Assembly: GCA_964383465.1 (NCBI GenBank)
Contig: CAYLGT010000004.1
Location: 1-64,000, forward strand
Length of the DNA stretch: 64,000 bases
Direction of reading: 5' to 3'
Origin: CAYLGT01 sp964383465
Lineage (GTDB): Bacteria; Patescibacteriota; Saccharimonadia; Saccharimonadales; Saccharimonadaceae
Part shown: positions 32,697-41,182 of the stretch, piece after piece
Position numbering within the stretch: position 1 is the stretch's first letter
Layout: each line of letters begins with the position of its first letter
Notes under the pieces: generated by a model
What the model was told of the DNA's origin: nothing
Seen by the model: the letters and a program-made list of their open reading frames with translations, nothing else
Databases searched by the model: none
Translations under genes and position numbers: made by a program

Positions 32697-34931
32697 ATGG
32701 CAAAAAAGAAAAAGAAATCAGCAAAGAGCAAGAAGGTCGTCAAACCTGTTTCGAAGCACACGCTTCCTGAAGGGTTTTGGCCACAAGTAGGGGCACTGGT
32801 TCTGCTACTGCTGTCACTGCTATTGGCGCTCGGTATCTTTTCGACAGGTGGGCCATTTCCTCAAGCCGCCTATGGTGTCGGTCGCAATCTGTTTGGCTGG
32901 GGTGTGTATGTCCTGCCGTTCCTGTTCGTCTACAGGGCGGTTCAGATATTTAAGGCTGAACACAACAAAGTTCCTGGTGTTGTCACCGGTGCCACTATAC
33001 TTTTCATCACGCTTACGTCCGGCTTTGTGCAACTGCTGAGTAACCAGCCAGCTGCCTATGAGCCCGCTACGCAGGGACAGGGTGGTGGTGTTGTTGGATG
33101 GTTGTTTGCACAGGGCATGCTGCTTCTTGCAACACCGACGGTTGGTGCTCTTATCAGCTTCGTTCTTCTGCTCATCACGAGCCTCTTTGTACTGAGTGTG
33201 TCACCATACAGTGTCATCAGCTGGTTCCTTAACCTCTTCCGTCGTGACGAGGCTGGAACACTGGCCGGTAACGCTGCGATTGCTGAAAAAGTTGCCGGTG
33301 GCGAAAAGAGTAAAGCTATCGGCGAGCTCAAACTAAACCAGGGCGTGCCGACAATCGATTCGATGGACGAAGACAAAAAGTCGACCCGTCTAAGCAGTCT
33401 CCGTAACAGTGTGACTCAGGACAAAGCTGCTGAAGAGCAGGCAGCACTGACTGCCGTGAGCGATCCTGATTGGGAACGTCCAAGTGTTGACCTACTTGAA
33501 AAGAAGCAGTCTCCGGCTGACGCTGGTGACGTGAAGCACAACGCCCAGATCATAAAAGACACGCTCGGTGAGTTCGGCATCGATGTCGAGATGGAAGGGG
33601 CTAACATCGGTCCAAAAGTTACCCAGTACACCCTCAAACCACCAAGTGGTGTCAAGCTGACGCGTATCACGCAGCTGGAAACTAACATCGCCCTGAACCT
33701 AGCGGCTCAGGCCCTTCGTATAGAAGCACCGATTCCAGGACAACGTGCGGTCGGTATCGAGGTGCCAAACCGCAAAGCTGCTGACGTGCGCCTGTTTGGT
33801 ATCTTGGAGTCCAAGCAGTGGAAGAGTATGGCCGAACCGCTCGGGTTTGCGATCGGTAAGGATATCGCTGGTGACGCGGTGGTCGGTGAGCTCAACAAGA
33901 TGCCACACCTACTCATCGCTGGACAGACCGGCTCAGGTAAGTCGGTTATGATCAACACGCTGCTTACCAGCTTGCTCTACCGCAATAGCCCGAGTGATAT
34001 GCGCCTCATCCTCGTTGACCCAAAACAGGTTGAAATGGCTCCTTACGAAGACATCCCGCACCTGCTTACGCCGATCATCACCGAACCAGAAAAGACTATC
34101 AGCGCACTCAAGTGGCTGGTCAACGAGATGGAGCGCCGCTACAGTCTGCTGGCTGAACAGAAACTTCGTGACATCAAGAGCTTCAACGCAAAAAACCAGG
34201 AAGAGGCCATGCCGTACATCGTCATCGTCGTTGACGAGCTTGCCGACCTCATGATGGTTGCTGCCCGCGACGTCGAAGCACTCATCGTCCGCCTGGCCCA
34301 AAAAGCCCGTGCTGTCGGTATCCACTTAGTACTTGCGACTCAGCGTCCGAGTGTCGACGTCATCACTGGACTCATCAAGGCTAACGTGCCGGCACGTATC
34401 GCTTTCACAGTTGCTGCACAGGTTGACTCACGAACTATCCTCGACCAGGTCGGGGCAGAGAAACTGCTTGGGCAAGGTGACATGCTTATGCTGACACCGA
34501 GTATGAGTAAGCCAAAACGTATCCAGGGTGCCTGGGTGACCGACGATGAAGTCGTGAAGATAACTGATCACTTGCGCATGCAACGACCACCACAGTACGA
34601 CGACGAGATCGTAGCGCAACCGGTGCAGCTCAACGGCCGTGGTGGTATCGTTATGGATCATGATGCAGGTAGTGGCGACGACGATATGTACAAAGACGCC
34701 GTCCGTGTGGTCGTCGAGGCCGGCAAAGCTAGTACAAGTCTTCTCCAGCGTCGTCTGCGCATCGGCTATGGCCGCGCAGCGCGTATCATCGAAGAGATGG
34801 AAGAGCAGGGTATTATCGGTGCTCAAGAGGGCTCACGACCACGAGATGTACTTGTGACCAGTGTCGATGACATCTACGGTGGTGGCGGAGCCGCCGAGGA
34901 TGATACCGACGAGTACGGTATCCCACGCTAG
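32697..34931 (+). CDS. ftsK: DNA translocase FtsK/SpoIIIE
   Basis: 744 residues. It pumps chromosomal DNA through the division septum. The N-terminus is lysine-rich and followed by about four membrane helices (LVLLLLSLLLALGIF, YVLPFLFVYRAVQIF, MLLLATPTVGALISFVLLLI). After a short linker the motor follows: Walker A GQTGSGKSVMINTLL, Walker B IVIVVDELADLMM, and LVLATQRPSVDVITGLIKA. The C-terminal gamma winged helix is present (LLQRRLRIGYGRAARIIEEM). It is monocistronic with its own promoter and leader hairpin. Confidence 0.97.
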   Translation: MAKKKKKSAKSKKVVKPVSKHTLPEGFWPQVGALVLLLLSLLLALGIFSTGGPFPQAAYGVGRNLFGWGVYVLPFLFVYRAVQIFKAEHNKVPGVVTGATILFITLTSGFVQLLSNQPAAYEPATQGQGGGVVGWLFAQGMLLLATPTVGALISFVLLLITSLFVLSVSPYSVISWFLNLFRRDEAGTLAGNAAIAEKVAGGEKSKAIGELKLNQGVPTIDSMDEDKKSTRLSSLRNSVTQDKAAEEQAALTAVSDPDWERPSVDLLEKKQSPADAGDVKHNAQIIKDTLGEFGIDVEMEGANIGPKVTQYTLKPPSGVKLTRITQLETNIALNLAAQALRIEAPIPGQRAVGIEVPNRKAADVRLFGILESKQWKSMAEPLGFAIGKDIAGDAVVGELNKMPHLLIAGQTGSGKSVMINTLLTSLLYRNSPSDMRLILVDPKQVEMAPYEDIPHLLTPIITEPEKTISALKWLVNEMERRYSLLAEQKLRDIKSFNAKNQEEAMPYIVIVVDELADLMMVAARDVEALIVRLAQKARAVGIHLVLATQRPSVDVITGLIKANVPARIAFTVAAQVDSRTILDQVGAEKLLGQGDMLMLTPSMSKPKRIQGAWVTDDEVVKITDHLRMQRPPQYDDEIVAQPVQLNGRGGIVMDHDAGSGDDDMYKDAVRVVVEAGKASTSLLQRRLRIGYGRAARIIEEMEEQGIIGAQEGSRPRDVLVTSVDDIYGGGGAAEDDTDEYGIPR

Positions 34932-34952
34932 AACTTTGTCCTAGAAAAGCAA

Positions 34953-34984
34953 ACGAGCCCACCCCGTAAAAGGGGTGGGCTCGT
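34953..34984. terminator. Terminator between ftsK and the GC-rich minus gene
   Basis: A 13-bp stem ACGAGCCCACCCC / GGGGTGGGCTCGT. On the minus strand it is followed by TTGCTTTTCT, so it chiefly ends the gene at 34998-35453, and it may also act for ftsK. Confidence 0.75.
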
Positions 34985-34997
34985 CCGACAGGTGGAC

Positions 34998-35453
34998 TTA
35001 GACGCGGAGGCCGAGCTCGCGCATGAGCGCGAGCTTGAGGCCGCTGGGCCACTCGTCCTCGAAGCGCAAAGTGTGAACCTCCTTGGCCGGCCAACGTTGC
35101 TGGCGTGGCTGGTACTCGAGGAAGTCGCGGTAATCGCCGACGTCCATGGTCAGCCCCTTTGCCTTGGCCTCTGCCATCTCGTCGTCGATGGACATGAGGT
35201 CGCCGAGACGACGAGCCCAGCCGGTGAGCACGAGCTCATCGGTGGTGTAGTCGAACTCGACGACCACCCGCATGTGCTGGTAGCCGTCGAAGCAGAACCC
35301 GAACAGGGCGGGGGTCTGCTGGTTGAAGCCGTCGGGGTTTGTCACGTCCCGGGTCAGGACGAACTTGACGTCCTGCTCGCCGAAACGATCGCGGAGCGCG
35401 CGGCGGATCTTGCGGACGCCGACGGACAGGGTGGCGGTGGTGGTCTGCGTCAT
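34998..35453 (-). CDS. GC-rich soluble protein, unknown
   Basis: 151 residues, no signal peptide or membrane segment. It reads as a compact alpha/beta protein (VRKIRRALRDRFGEQDVKF, HMRVVVEFDYTTDELVLTG, VHTLRFEDEWPSGLKLALM) and no family is recognised. Third codon positions are almost all G or C. It has a GGAGG ribosome site, a canonical promoter, a 75-nt leader and a strong terminator. The high-GC composition with AT-rich control regions is the pattern of the GC-rich gene set. Confidence 0.6.
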   Translation of the reverse strand: MTQTTTATLSVGVRKIRRALRDRFGEQDVKFVLTRDVTNPDGFNQQTPALFGFCFDGYQHMRVVVEFDYTTDELVLTGWARRLGDLMSIDDEMAEAKAKGLTMDVGDYRDFLEYQPRQQRWPAKEVHTLRFEDEWPSGLKLALMRELGLRV

Positions 35454-35534
35454 GGACGCCTCCTCGTGTTGTGAACTCTGTCGGACAGACTGTTTTCTCT
35501 CGACTACTATAGAGAAGGAGAAAGCCTAAATACT

Positions 35535-35563
35535 ATATTATCATAAATGGCATAAAAAGTCAA
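35535..35563 (-). promoter_or_regulatory. Promoter of 34998-35453 gene
   Basis: Minus strand TTGACT (35563-35558), 17-base spacer, TAATAT (35540-35535). Confidence 0.6.
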
Positions 35564-35588
35564 TGTATAGTGCTCGGTTTCTAAAGTG

Positions 35589-35618
35589 CTTGCGTTTTAG
35601 TTACGTCAGGCGTATACC
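35589..35618 (+). promoter_or_regulatory. Promoter of 35660 gene, shared -35 word
   Basis: TTGCGT (35590-35595), 17-base spacer, TATACC (35613-35618). The 12-mer CTTGCGTTTTAG is identical to that at 8026-8037. Confidence 0.5.
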
Positions 35619-35659
35619 GGGAGGTATAGTTCTTTGTTTTTAAACAAAAAGGCACTCAA

Positions 35660-36100
35660 ATGACACAAATGGACATCGTAGGTACTAGGGTTGACGTCGA
35701 CCCATCGCTCCGCTCACACGTTGAGGCGTATGGACGTCTAGTACGTCTCGCTATGGCGGCTGCGGACGGAGAGGCAACCCGCGACCCCAGGGGAGTATTT
35801 GTGTTTGACGGACTTGAAGGCGCCGGGGAGGCACTGACCCCAGAGCACTGCGCCGACGGTGTAGTGGCTCGGGAGCAGGATGGTACGACGTATAGCTACC
35901 GCGTGTTCGACGATCATGGCAATGCGCTCCCAGTGAGACAGGTACTAGGTGGCTCAGCTGTAGCGCGAGATGCCCTGGGGTTAGCACTCGCCCCAGGGAT
36001 CAACGGCATCCGTGCACGACTAACCATTCGAGGTGTCGACGGCTCCGAGTCAGCTGCGGTGAGCACTGGGTCGCAGCATGACTGGCAACGTCTCTACTAA
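35660..36100 (+). CDS. Unknown soluble protein
   Basis: 146 residues, Ala/Gly/Asp-rich, with no signal peptide, membrane segment or recognised family (QMDIVGTRVDVDPSLRSHV, GTTYSYRVFDDHGNALPV, GINGIRARLTIRGVDG). The C-terminal half looks like a beta-sandwich. The gene is somewhat GC-rich. It lies just upstream of the rpsF operon but has its own promoter, and rpsF has another. Confidence 0.55.
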   Translation: MTQMDIVGTRVDVDPSLRSHVEAYGRLVRLAMAAADGEATRDPRGVFVFDGLEGAGEALTPEHCADGVVAREQDGTTYSYRVFDDHGNALPVRQVLGGSAVARDALGLALAPGINGIRARLTIRGVDGSESAAVSTGSQHDWQRLY

Positions 36101-36123
36101 GTCTTTTCAGACGACTCGTTTTC

Positions 36124-36132
36124 TGCTATAAT
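36124..36132 (+). promoter_or_regulatory. rpsF operon promoter (TGCTATAAT)
   Basis: Extended -10 TGCTATAAT. The following 70-nt leader contains small hairpins (GCCTGCCTG...CAGGGTAGGC and ATCCGCACGGAT) and ends in AAAGGAGG. The position fits an S6:S18-type autoregulatory leader, but the known motif was not confirmed. Confidence 0.6.
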
Positions 36133-36202
36133 ACCTCTGTTACAAACCTAAGCCTGCCTGAAACAGGGTAGGCATCCGCACGGATACCAAAGGAGGTTAC
36201 CT

Positions 36203-36544
36203 ATGCGAGAGTACGAACTAACCGTACTAATTCACCCAGATCTCGAAGCAGATCTGGAAAACCAACTAACGATCGTTCGTGACATCGTCACCAAAAACGG
36301 TGGTAAAGTCACGAGTGAGGACAACTGGGGCAAGAAGCGTCTAGCTTACCGTATCGCAGGCGAAGACTTTGCTGTTTACGTCTTTATGACCGTCGAGCTC
36401 CCAGGCGCAGCTGTTGCGAAAGTTGACAGTACGCTCAACATCACCGACCCAGTCATCCGACACCTACTCGTCAGTGTCGATCCAAAGGCGAAAGCAGCCC
36501 TTGCTGAAGCCAAAGAAGCAGCTACCGATAAAGAAGAGGAGTAA
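36203..36544 (+). CDS. rpsF: 30S ribosomal protein S6
   Basis: 113 residues. MREYELTVLIHPDLEADLEN, WGKKRLAYRIAGEDFAVYVF and DPVIRHLLVSVD are typical of S6, which pairs with S18 on the 30S platform. A strong AAAGGAGG precedes it. First gene of the conserved rpsF-ssb-rpsR operon; ssb starts 6 bases downstream. Confidence 0.97.
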   Translation: MREYELTVLIHPDLEADLENQLTIVRDIVTKNGGKVTSEDNWGKKRLAYRIAGEDFAVYVFMTVELPGAAVAKVDSTLNITDPVIRHLLVSVDPKAKAALAEAKEAATDKEEE

Positions 36545-36549
36545 GAACT

Positions 36550-37002
36550 ATGGCAAAAGGTTTCAACAAAGTTATCCTGATGGGTAACCTCACCCGCGAT
36601 CCAGAAACCAAAAGCACCACAAGCGGCCAGAGTGTTACCAACTTTAGTCTTGCCGTCAACCGAACCTGGCGCGACGCCAGCGGTGCGCAGCAAGAAGCAG
36701 TCAGCTACATCGACTGTGTGGCATGGGGTAAAGCCGGCGAAATCATCGCCCAATACCTCGGCAAAGGACGTGCAGTCCTCGTCAGCGGTCGTCTCGACCA
36801 GCGCAGCTGGGAAGACAAAGAAACCGGCGGTAAGCGCTCAAAAGTAGAAGTGGTTGTCGAAGACTTCAACTTCGTTGACAGCGGCAGCGGAGCCGGTGGT
36901 GGCGACAGCGCAGCTTCACGAACCGTCAGCGCTAAAAACGAAGAAGTCACCACGAGTGACATCGATGACCGACCAATTGATCTAAGTGAAATCCCATTTT
37001 AG
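36550..37002 (+). CDS. ssb: Single-stranded DNA-binding protein
   Basis: 150 residues. OB-fold protein that coats single-stranded DNA in replication and repair: GFNKVILMGNLTRDPETKST, SVTNFSLAVNRTW, DCVAWGKAGEIIAQYLGKG. A Gly/Ser-rich linker leads to an acidic tip ending DLSEIPF, the protein-interaction tail. It sits between rpsF and rpsR as in most bacteria. Confidence 0.97.
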   Translation: MAKGFNKVILMGNLTRDPETKSTTSGQSVTNFSLAVNRTWRDASGAQQEAVSYIDCVAWGKAGEIIAQYLGKGRAVLVSGRLDQRSWEDKETGGKRSKVEVVVEDFNFVDSGSGAGGGDSAASRTVSAKNEEVTTSDIDDRPIDLSEIPF

Positions 37003-37022
37003 TTTAAGGAGAATGAAATTTT

Positions 37023-37223
37023 ATGGCTCGAAGATTTAAAAAAGATATCCCTGCATACTTTGACTACCGTGACGTCAAAACTCTGCAGCGGTTTGTAAAC
37101 ATTTACGGACAGATTGAACCATCTGTAAAAACCGGCCTCAACAGCCGTCAGCAGCGCCAGCTGGCTGTCGCTATCAAGCGTGCCCGCCACCTCGCGCTCA
37201 TGCCATTTGTCGCTCAGGGGTAG
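37023..37223 (+). CDS. rpsR: 30S ribosomal protein S18
   Basis: 66 residues. IPAYFDYRDVKTLQRFVNIY and RQQRQLAVAIKRARHLALMP are typical. AAGGAG stands 10 bases before the ATG. It binds S6 on the 30S platform. No zinc-type cysteines are present. Confidence 0.96.
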   Translation: MARRFKKDIPAYFDYRDVKTLQRFVNIYGQIEPSVKTGLNSRQQRQLAVAIKRARHLALMPFVAQG

Positions 37224-37227
37224 TTTC

Positions 37228-37392
37228 ATGCCTGAAGGTGAAGGCTACCGACCACCATCGACCGAAGAGTTGCTAAAAGCCATCGTCCGACAGCGTGAGC
37301 ATGCTCATCGCGAGACTCATATGCGACTTTTGGGCGAGTTAGGTGACGTCGCAGTTAACGAAACGGAGAAACCAGATGTATCAACCGACTGA
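37228..37392 (+). CDS. Small conserved-looking protein between rpsR and efp
   Basis: 54 residues from ATG 37228 (MPEGEGYRPPSTEELLKAIV, REHAHRETHMRLLGELGDVA). It is charged and helical, with no family recognised. It begins 4 bases after the rpsR stop and its end overlaps the efp start by 17 bases, which supports translation as part of the operon. An in-frame upstream ATG at 37180 lies within rpsR and is not needed. Confidence 0.5.
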   Translation: MPEGEGYRPPSTEELLKAIVRQREHAHRETHMRLLGELGDVAVNETEKPDVSTD

Positions 37393-37936
37393 TCTGAAAA
37401 AAGGCACCGTCGTACAGATAGACGGACAGCCATTTCGTGTTATGGAGTACGCCCAGAAAGTTATGGGGCGAGGTGGTTCAATTGTGAACGTGAAACTTCG
37501 TAACCTCATGACGGGAGCGGTAATCCCTAAAACGTTTAAAGGCCAGGACAAAATCGAACCGGCTGAAGTGCGGACTCGCAAGGTGCAGTATTTGTATAAC
37601 GATGGCACCGATTTTCACTTCATGGATCCAGAGACGTTCGAACAGTTTCAGCTCTCAAACGAAGAAGTTGAAGAAGCTCGTGACTACATGAAGGACGGAG
37701 ACGAAGTCGGGCTTCAGTTCTTCGGTGACAAGGTTATCAACGTAGAACTGCCGAAAAATCTCTATCTCGAAGTTACCTACGCTGAAGACGTGGTAAAAGG
37801 CGACACCACGAGTAGTGTTCTCAAAGACGCCACGCTCGAAACCGGCAAGGTCGTGAAAGTTCCTGCTTTTATCAAGGTGGGTGACATCATCTCTGTCGAT
37901 ACCGCAACTGGCGAATATCGCGAACGAAAGAAGTAG
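37376..37936 (+). CDS. efp: Translation elongation factor P
   Basis: 186 residues from the ATG at 37376 (MYQPTDLKKGTVVQIDGQP), which has a CGGAG site; an upstream in-frame ATG at 37343 lies in the small gene before it. EF-P relieves ribosome stalling at polyproline. The three OB-like domains are complete, ending VDTATGEYRERKK. The domain I tip is VMGRGGSIV, so the residue usually modified (Lys in PGKGG) is Arg32 here. tlyA follows after two bases. Confidence 0.97.
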   Translation: MYQPTDLKKGTVVQIDGQPFRVMEYAQKVMGRGGSIVNVKLRNLMTGAVIPKTFKGQDKIEPAEVRTRKVQYLYNDGTDFHFMDPETFEQFQLSNEEVEEARDYMKDGDEVGLQFFGDKVINVELPKNLYLEVTYAEDVVKGDTTSSVLKDATLETGKVVKVPAFIKVGDIISVDTATGEYRERKK

Positions 37937-37938
37937 TA

Positions 37939-38664
37939 GTGAGGCGGCGTCTCGACGTTGAGTTAGTTGCACGGCGACTTGTCGTGTCCCGGTCTCAGGC
38001 CGAAAGCTGGATCAAGCTCGGTCAGGTGCTGGTTGACGGCCGCGTCGCGAAAAAACCTGGTTTACAAGTAACGCCAGAGACTCCTATACAGTTGCTCGCA
38101 AAAGAGCAGTATGTCTCGAGGGCGGGCTTGAAGCTAGCCAGCGTAGCGCGCGCTTTGTCTCTTAATTTCAAAGATGCCGTCGTGCTCGATGTTGGCAGCA
38201 GTACTGGCGGCTTTACGGACTTCGCGCTGCGCCATGGGGCGCAAAAAGTCTTCGCAGTCGATGTTGGCACCGACCAACTGCACCCCAGTCTCCGGTCCGA
38301 CCGGCGTATTGAGCTCCATGAAAAAACTGACATCCGTGACTTTACTCCTAGTGAAACACCTGGGATTGTAGTGATCGATGTGAGTTTTATTAGTCTGCGT
38401 GAAATTTTAGGTCATGTAGCCCGCATCTCTGGACCAAAGACTCAAGTAGTCGCTATGGTAAAACCGCAGTTTGAAGCTGGACGGCACCAGGTAAACAAAG
38501 GGGTTATCAAAAACGACTCCGTCAGACGTAGTATCCTCCAGGACTTTGAGTCGTGGGTGCGGCAGTATTTTGTCATCATGGAGAAAGCGGACAGTGAAGT
38601 AGCGGGTGCGAAGGGGAATCGTGAACGATTCTATCTTCTCCGAAGAGAAAAAGATTTACAATAG
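37939..38664 (+). CDS. tlyA: TlyA-family rRNA 2'-O-methyltransferase
   Basis: 241 residues with a GTG start two bases after efp. An N-terminal S4 RNA-binding domain (LDVELVARRLVVSRSQAESW, GQVLVDGRVAKKPG) is followed by an FtsJ-like methyltransferase (YVSRAGLKLASVARAL, VVLDVGSSTGGFTDFALRHG for SAM binding, VVIDVSFISLREILG and MVKPQFEAGR). TlyA proteins methylate ribosomal RNA; the older name hemolysin is misleading. The promoter of the next gene overlaps its 3' end. Confidence 0.93.
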   Translation: MRRRLDVELVARRLVVSRSQAESWIKLGQVLVDGRVAKKPGLQVTPETPIQLLAKEQYVSRAGLKLASVARALSLNFKDAVVLDVGSSTGGFTDFALRHGAQKVFAVDVGTDQLHPSLRSDRRIELHEKTDIRDFTPSETPGIVVIDVSFISLREILGHVARISGPKTQVVAMVKPQFEAGRHQVNKGVIKNDSVRRSILQDFESWVRQYFVIMEKADSEVAGAKGNRERFYLLRREKDLQ

Positions 38665-38683
38665 TTTAATTCTATGGTATAGT
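38655..38683 (+). promoter_or_regulatory. Promoter of 38839 gene
   Basis: TTTACA (38655-38660), 17-base spacer, TATAGT (38678-38683). It overlaps the tlyA stop. Confidence 0.6.
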
Positions 38684-38752
38684 GACTTTACCAGACCAAG
38701 TTTGGTGTCTGATCACCCATTACGACTGAAGTGAATATCCGAAGGTGGATAG

Positions 38753-38780
38753 AGAGCATTGTCAGGGTGACAGTTGCTCT
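38753..38780 (+). promoter_or_regulatory. Leader hairpin of 38839 gene
   Basis: AGAGCA / TGCTCT enclosing TGTCA / TGACA, in a leader of about 150 nt. Confidence 0.5.
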
Positions 38781-38838
38781 TTCACAGTCAGTTTTATGAT
38801 CAGTCACACGAACATCATCTCGAGAGAAAGACAGTGAC

Positions 38839-39612
38839 ATGAACTATTCCCGCGTCGTGCTGGCAGCTGTGGTTGGGTTCCTGATGGGATCCTTCATGGC
38901 AACGCCGGCTCAGGCTGCAGATGTACACAAGCAGAAGGCTGTCTACGCCTGCGCCTACAACGGCACCAAGGGCGTCGACGAGATCCTCAATGGCGTCGTC
39001 AAGCTCAAGTCCTCAGCCCTGCGCACCCAGGGGTGGACCGGCAAGGTCGGGCGATGGCTGCCCGGTACGACCGACAGGCTCTATGTCATCGGTCGTGCTG
39101 TGGCGCCCAGGCCATCCGCCGAGAGCTGCCCGCAGCCGATCGGCGCCGAACCGGTGCAGCCGGCCGGCGAGTCCGACTTCAGTGCGTCATGCACGATGCT
39201 GTTCGTCGACTATCCGCTCAACCAGGCGCCGGCCAACGCGCCGTTTGAATACCTGGTCGATGGCGTCTCGCTCGGCGAAAACTTCGTCGGCTATGCCTTC
39301 CCCGGGCAAGGGCTTCACACTCTGACGCTCCGTGTTGCCGGACAGCAGGTCGACAGTGACGAGGTGCGCATTCTGGCCTGCCAGGGAGCTTTCTCTGGCG
39401 TGTCGGACTTCAGCATCTCCTCCACCATGCTGTTCGTCGAGGCGCCGATGAATCAGACGCCCCCCGAGGCCAACTACGAGTACTTCGTTGACGGCGTCTC
39501 GCTCGGTGTCAACTTCGAGGGCTATGCCTACCCGGGAGCGGGGAAGCACACCCTTGTTCTCAAGGTCGGGCCGGAGGTTGTCGACAGCGACACCTTCACG
39601 CTCTTCGGCTGA
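38839..39612 (+). CDS. GC-rich secreted protein with duplicated domain
   Basis: 257 residues with a clear signal peptide (VVLAAVVGFLMGSFMATPAQA). Residues ~112-178 and ~189-255 are tandem copies of one module: SDFSASCTMLFVDYPLNQ...FEYLVDGVSLGENFVGYAF...GLHTLTL and SDFSISSTMLFVEAPMNQ...YEYFVDGVSLGVNFEGYAY...GKHTLVL. Each reads as a small beta-sandwich. Four cysteines remain in the mature protein. In codons 31-77, 42 of 47 third positions are G or C. No family is recognised. Own promoter, long structured leader and strong terminator. Confidence 0.65.
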   Translation: MNYSRVVLAAVVGFLMGSFMATPAQAADVHKQKAVYACAYNGTKGVDEILNGVVKLKSSALRTQGWTGKVGRWLPGTTDRLYVIGRAVAPRPSAESCPQPIGAEPVQPAGESDFSASCTMLFVDYPLNQAPANAPFEYLVDGVSLGENFVGYAFPGQGLHTLTLRVAGQQVDSDEVRILACQGAFSGVSDFSISSTMLFVEAPMNQTPPEANYEYFVDGVSLGVNFEGYAYPGAGKHTLVLKVGPEVVDSDTFTLFG

Positions 39613-39644
39613 TCATCTGAGCTTCGGCTCCTGACGAAAGAGTT

Positions 39645-39683
39645 CGCCCGCCTCGATGCAGTCTGACTGCAAAGAGGCGGGCG
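39645..39683 (+). terminator. Terminator after 38839 gene
   Basis: CGCCCGCCTC / GAGGCGGGCG with an inner TGCAGT / ACTGCA stem, then TTCTTC. Together with the promoter at 39700 and a ~180-nt leader this fills the 300-base gap up to 39912; nothing else was seen there. Confidence 0.75.
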
Positions 39684-39699
39684 TTCTTCATACACAAAC

Positions 39700-39728
39700 T
39701 TTACTTTTATCCATAATCATGATACAAT
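39700..39728 (+). promoter_or_regulatory. Promoter of 39913 gene
   Basis: TTTACT (39700-39705), 17-base spacer, TACAAT (39723-39728). The leader is ~178 nt and ends in AAGGGGGG before the ATG. Confidence 0.6.
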
Positions 39729-39912
39729 TGTAAGACTAACCTTTTGTAATTGGTTGGCGATGCTGAGGTGTGCCGAGTGTAATTGTTATGATTGCGCTGC
39801 TCGGCAGCAGCAGCTTTCATAATTCGGTTTTAGCGAAAATATCTCAGCTTGGTCTGTCGTTTACAAACGGTCAGTTTCCCGAGAAACAATATCCCAAGGG
39901 GGGAATTGAGAC

Positions 39913-41181
39913 ATGAGTTCGCGCCTACGCAGGGCGGCCATCGGCGGTACCACCGTCGTACTAGTTGCCTCTGCGATCGTGGGGATCAGCGCTGGTTCTG
40001 CCAGCGCCCATCACCCCATACTCAGTGGGTCGGCGGTCTGCGACAAGACCACCGGCCAGCTCAACATCGAGCTGCAAGCGGTGTCGGATGCTCCCTCAAG
40101 GGGCAAGTTCTGGCAGTTGAACTCGGCATCACCGAGCCTCAACTGGCAGCTCGGCAAGGCCAACCGTCGCAACGAGTCCAACTCGTTCACGGCGGTCCTG
40201 CCGAACGTCACGGTGGCCAAGGCCTATGACTTCACGGTCAGCGCCTCCTGGTTCACCTCGGTGACGACCGACACGGTCAACGTTGGCCCGATCAGTGGCA
40301 CCGCCACTGTGACGGTGACGAAGGCCATGCTCGACGCCTGCAAGCCGAACGTCGTCAAGGACGCCTCGGCGTCTCTGACGACGACTCCTGCGACCTGTGA
40401 CGCCCCCGAGGCGTTGGTCTATGGAGCGATCGCCAATGCGACGTGGTCGGGTACGCCCGACGGCACTCAGGGTCCTGGAAGCTACCACGTGGTGGCGACC
40501 GGAGACCCTGGGCCGCCACCGCACGTTTTCGGCGACGGCAGCAGCACCAAGGTGTTCGACGGCACACTGTCAGACAAGCTGGATCCGAACGACCATCCCG
40601 AGTGTCGTTCGCTTCAGCCGCCTGACGTGACGCGGCATCAGACCGCACGCGGCTGTGATCTCAGCGCCTATGGTGACGGCTTCGTGCCGGGAGCCATCGG
40701 CCGCACCGGCAAGGAAGCCTATGTCTGGAGCCCCGAGCTTCGTGACTGGGTTCTCTCCGGTGTCGTCAACTGGGATCCGTGGTTCCAGATCACCGTCTGG
40801 AACCAGGCGCAGCAGGTTCGACACGGCTGTGTGGCGCCGCCCGTGGTCAAGCCGCGTGGCAACGTGAGCTGTGGGTGCGATGGTGACCCTCGCGGTCACC
40901 TGAACAACCGTCAGTCCACGGTGTCTGCCTCGGTGGTCGCCAAGGTGGTGGCTCCGAGCGGCAAGCTCCTGTACCGTCACGTCTACAACGTGGCGGCAGG
41001 GGTGGAGCGTGACATCAGTTTCGGCGGCCACCACAAGTATCCGCCGGGCTCACGTGTCGTGCTCCGTCTGAAGGGTGGCAAGGTGCTCGACTCTGAGACC
41101 GTGCTGCCTCGTTGCCCGGGTCCCCCGGACAGCGGCACCAAGCAGGCGCCTGAGGCATTTCCCGCGGTCCCAAAAGTCTGA
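39913..41181 (+). CDS. GC-rich secreted cysteine-rich protein
   Basis: 422 residues with a signal peptide (TTVVLVASAIVGISAGSASA). The N-terminal domain is bracketed by cysteines (AVCDKTTGQLNIEL ... LDACKPN); the same layout occurs in the proteins at 41878, 43045 and 55494. The mature protein has nine cysteines. The C-terminal domain (YRHVYNVAAGVERDISFGG, GKVLDSETVLPRC) also matches those of 41878 and 43045. The end (SGTKQAPEAFPAVPKV) has no sorting signal. G/C-ending codons dominate. No family is recognised; a surface or host-facing role is inferred. Confidence 0.65.
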   Translation: MSSRLRRAAIGGTTVVLVASAIVGISAGSASAHHPILSGSAVCDKTTGQLNIELQAVSDAPSRGKFWQLNSASPSLNWQLGKANRRNESNSFTAVLPNVTVAKAYDFTVSASWFTSVTTDTVNVGPISGTATVTVTKAMLDACKPNVVKDASASLTTTPATCDAPEALVYGAIANATWSGTPDGTQGPGSYHVVATGDPGPPPHVFGDGSSTKVFDGTLSDKLDPNDHPECRSLQPPDVTRHQTARGCDLSAYGDGFVPGAIGRTGKEAYVWSPELRDWVLSGVVNWDPWFQITVWNQAQQVRHGCVAPPVVKPRGNVSCGCDGDPRGHLNNRQSTVSASVVAKVVAPSGKLLYRHVYNVAAGVERDISFGGHHKYPPGSRVVLRLKGGKVLDSETVLPRCPGPPDSGTKQAPEAFPAVPKV

Positions 41182-41182
41182 C

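Noticed and set aside
36133..36202. Named S6:S18 autoregulatory RNA
   Set aside because: Small hairpins are present but the conserved motif could not be confirmed by eye; kept only as a comment on the promoter.
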